Shown here in pieces: positions 4,632-5,324 of a stretch of 5,324 nt of DNA (positions are counted from its first letter, which is position 1; the number at the start of each line of letters is the position of its first letter). The stretch lies in NCBI GenBank assembly GCA_002362595.1, contig DEUO01000061.1:1-5324 (forward strand). Reading direction: 5' to 3'. The stretch comes from Caryophanales bacterium UBA3260 (lineage in GTDB: Bacteria > Bacillota_I > Bacilli_A > RF39 > UBA660). The notes beneath the pieces were generated by a model. The model was given only the letters and a program-made list of their open reading frames with translations. It searched no databases and had not been told where the DNA came from. The translations under genes were made by a program, and so were the position numbers.

Positions 4632-5324
4632 CTAACCTTCTATCTCTATTTCCAATCCAACACCAACTTCATGTATTTCCATCTCTTTAGCAATTTCAAC
4701 TTTTGCTTCCAAAGAAACACAATGACAAGGATACAATAACTCTATATTATTCTCCTTTAAATATTTTATTGTCTTTTTTAATCTATCATTATTTATAAAT
4801 AAATGAAATCCTCCAATAACTCCATATACTTTATCTTCATTACATACTTTTTTAGCATATTCTATAATATTACATATTCCGCTATGAGAACATCCTGTTA
4901 TAATAAATAATCCTTTTTTACTTTTATAAACTATAGCTGAGTCATCAATAATAGTATCATCTATCTTTTTTTTATCAATAACTGTTTTACCAATAGAATA
5001 TCTAGATTCAAATTCATGTAAAACAGGTATTTCTCCTAAATAAATGATATTATTACTAACTTTTACAGGCCCTTTAGTTAAATTTAATTTATATAATTTA
5101 TTTATTTCATCTTTATCTAATGGCGATCCAATATATAATCCAGTTGAATCTTCTTTATAATCAAAACAATTAGGATGAGCTATTAATTCTATATTATTTT
5201 TTACTTCTTTAAAAAATTCTAATCCTCCAGTATGATCATTATGACCATGAGATATTACTAATTTATTAACTTTACTTAAATCAATATTCATCATATTAGC
5301 ATTATCTATAAATGCTTTTGAATA
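4632..5324 (-). CDS. MBL-fold metallo-hydrolase (COG1237-like), partial
   Basis: The C-terminal 230 residues of a metallo-beta-lactamase-fold hydrolase. The frame is open to the window edge at 5324, so the true start is missing. The first visible residues, YSKAFIDNA, match the segment that in this family follows the N-terminal LFDTG strand, so perhaps 40 residues are absent. The ATG codons at 5294 and 5291 are internal. Numbering from the edge, the di-metal motif SHGHNDHTGG is at 25-34, with ligands H26, H28, D30 and H31. TGCSHSGI is at 143-150, GGFH at 171-174 and PCHC at 199-202, the layout of the branch often annotated as dihydropterin-aminobenzene phosphate synthase. That name is inherited from a methanopterin enzyme and should not be read as the function here; hydrolysis of a phosphorylated or cyclic small molecule is the safer inference. 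It has no signal peptide in the visible part. It stops at TAG, 90 bases before the CYTH start, and the two genes may share a transcript. Confidence 0.85.
   Translation of the reverse strand, partial: YSKAFIDNANMMNIDLSKVNKLVISHGHNDHTGGLEFFKEVKNNIELIAHPNCFDYKEDSTGLYIGSPLDKDEINKLYKLNLTKGPVKVSNNIIYLGEIPVLHEFESRYSIGKTVIDKKKIDDTIIDDSAIVYKSKKGLFIITGCSHSGICNIIEYAKKVCNEDKVYGVIGGFHLFINNDRLKKTIKYLKENNIELLYPCHCVSLEAKVEIAKEMEIHEVGVGLEIEIEG

Noticed and set aside
5289..5294. ATG codons at 5294 and 5291 as the start of the MBL-fold protein
   Set aside because: The frame stays open to the window edge with family-like residues upstream (YSKAFIDNA), and a start here would remove the N-terminal strand of the fold just before the metal motif.
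1..5324. CRISPR array, insertion sequence or long tandem repeats
   Set aside because: No regularly spaced repeats, transposase motif or terminal inverted repeats with target duplications are seen; short similar runs are AT-rich background.

Overview
This is a very AT-rich bacterial window. Codons favour A/T endings (ATA, AGA, TTA), the genes have GGAGG-type ribosome binding sites, promoters are sigma-70-like with several extended -10 boxes, transcription ends at U-tract hairpins, and the tRNA gene encodes its CCA end. Together these suggest a low-GC Firmicute, most likely of the Clostridia. A MurE ligase with the DNPR signature indicates meso-diaminopimelate peptidoglycan. Stops are TAA or TAG and tryptophan is read from TGG, so nothing calls for a mycoplasma-type code. 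The species cannot be named from the sequence.

Layout, left to right: (1) murE on + (88-1455), with a short N-terminus. (2) A tRNA-Gly(UCC) gene on + (1559-1632) with a clear promoter, a 9-bp inverted repeat flanking that promoter, and two hairpins with U-tracts downstream. (3) A class I SAM-dependent methyltransferase on - (1795-2595), convergent with the tRNA. Its last codons lie inside a bidirectional terminator. (4) A 350-base divergent intergenic region (2596-2945) with the methyltransferase promoter, a possible decayed reading frame and a possible promoter for the next gene. (5) An unrecognised 320-residue cytoplasmic protein on + (2946-3908), whose ribosome binding site can fold into a hairpin. 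(6) A shared bidirectional terminator (3929-3956). (7) A CYTH-domain protein (3972-4541) and, upstream of it on the same - strand, the C-terminal part of a metallo-beta-lactamase-fold hydrolase (4632-5324, cut by the window edge).

The genes do not form one pathway. They look like separate chromosomal transcription units: cell wall synthesis, a tRNA, a methyltransferase of unknown substrate, an orphan protein, and a possible CYTH/MBL pair acting on phosphorylated small molecules. There is no transposase, integrase, phage gene or CRISPR array. No clear new multi-gene system is visible. The items most worth a second look are the inverted repeat bracketing the tRNA promoter, the overlapping alternative hairpins at 1691-1739, and the unrecognised 320-residue protein with its occluded ribosome binding site.
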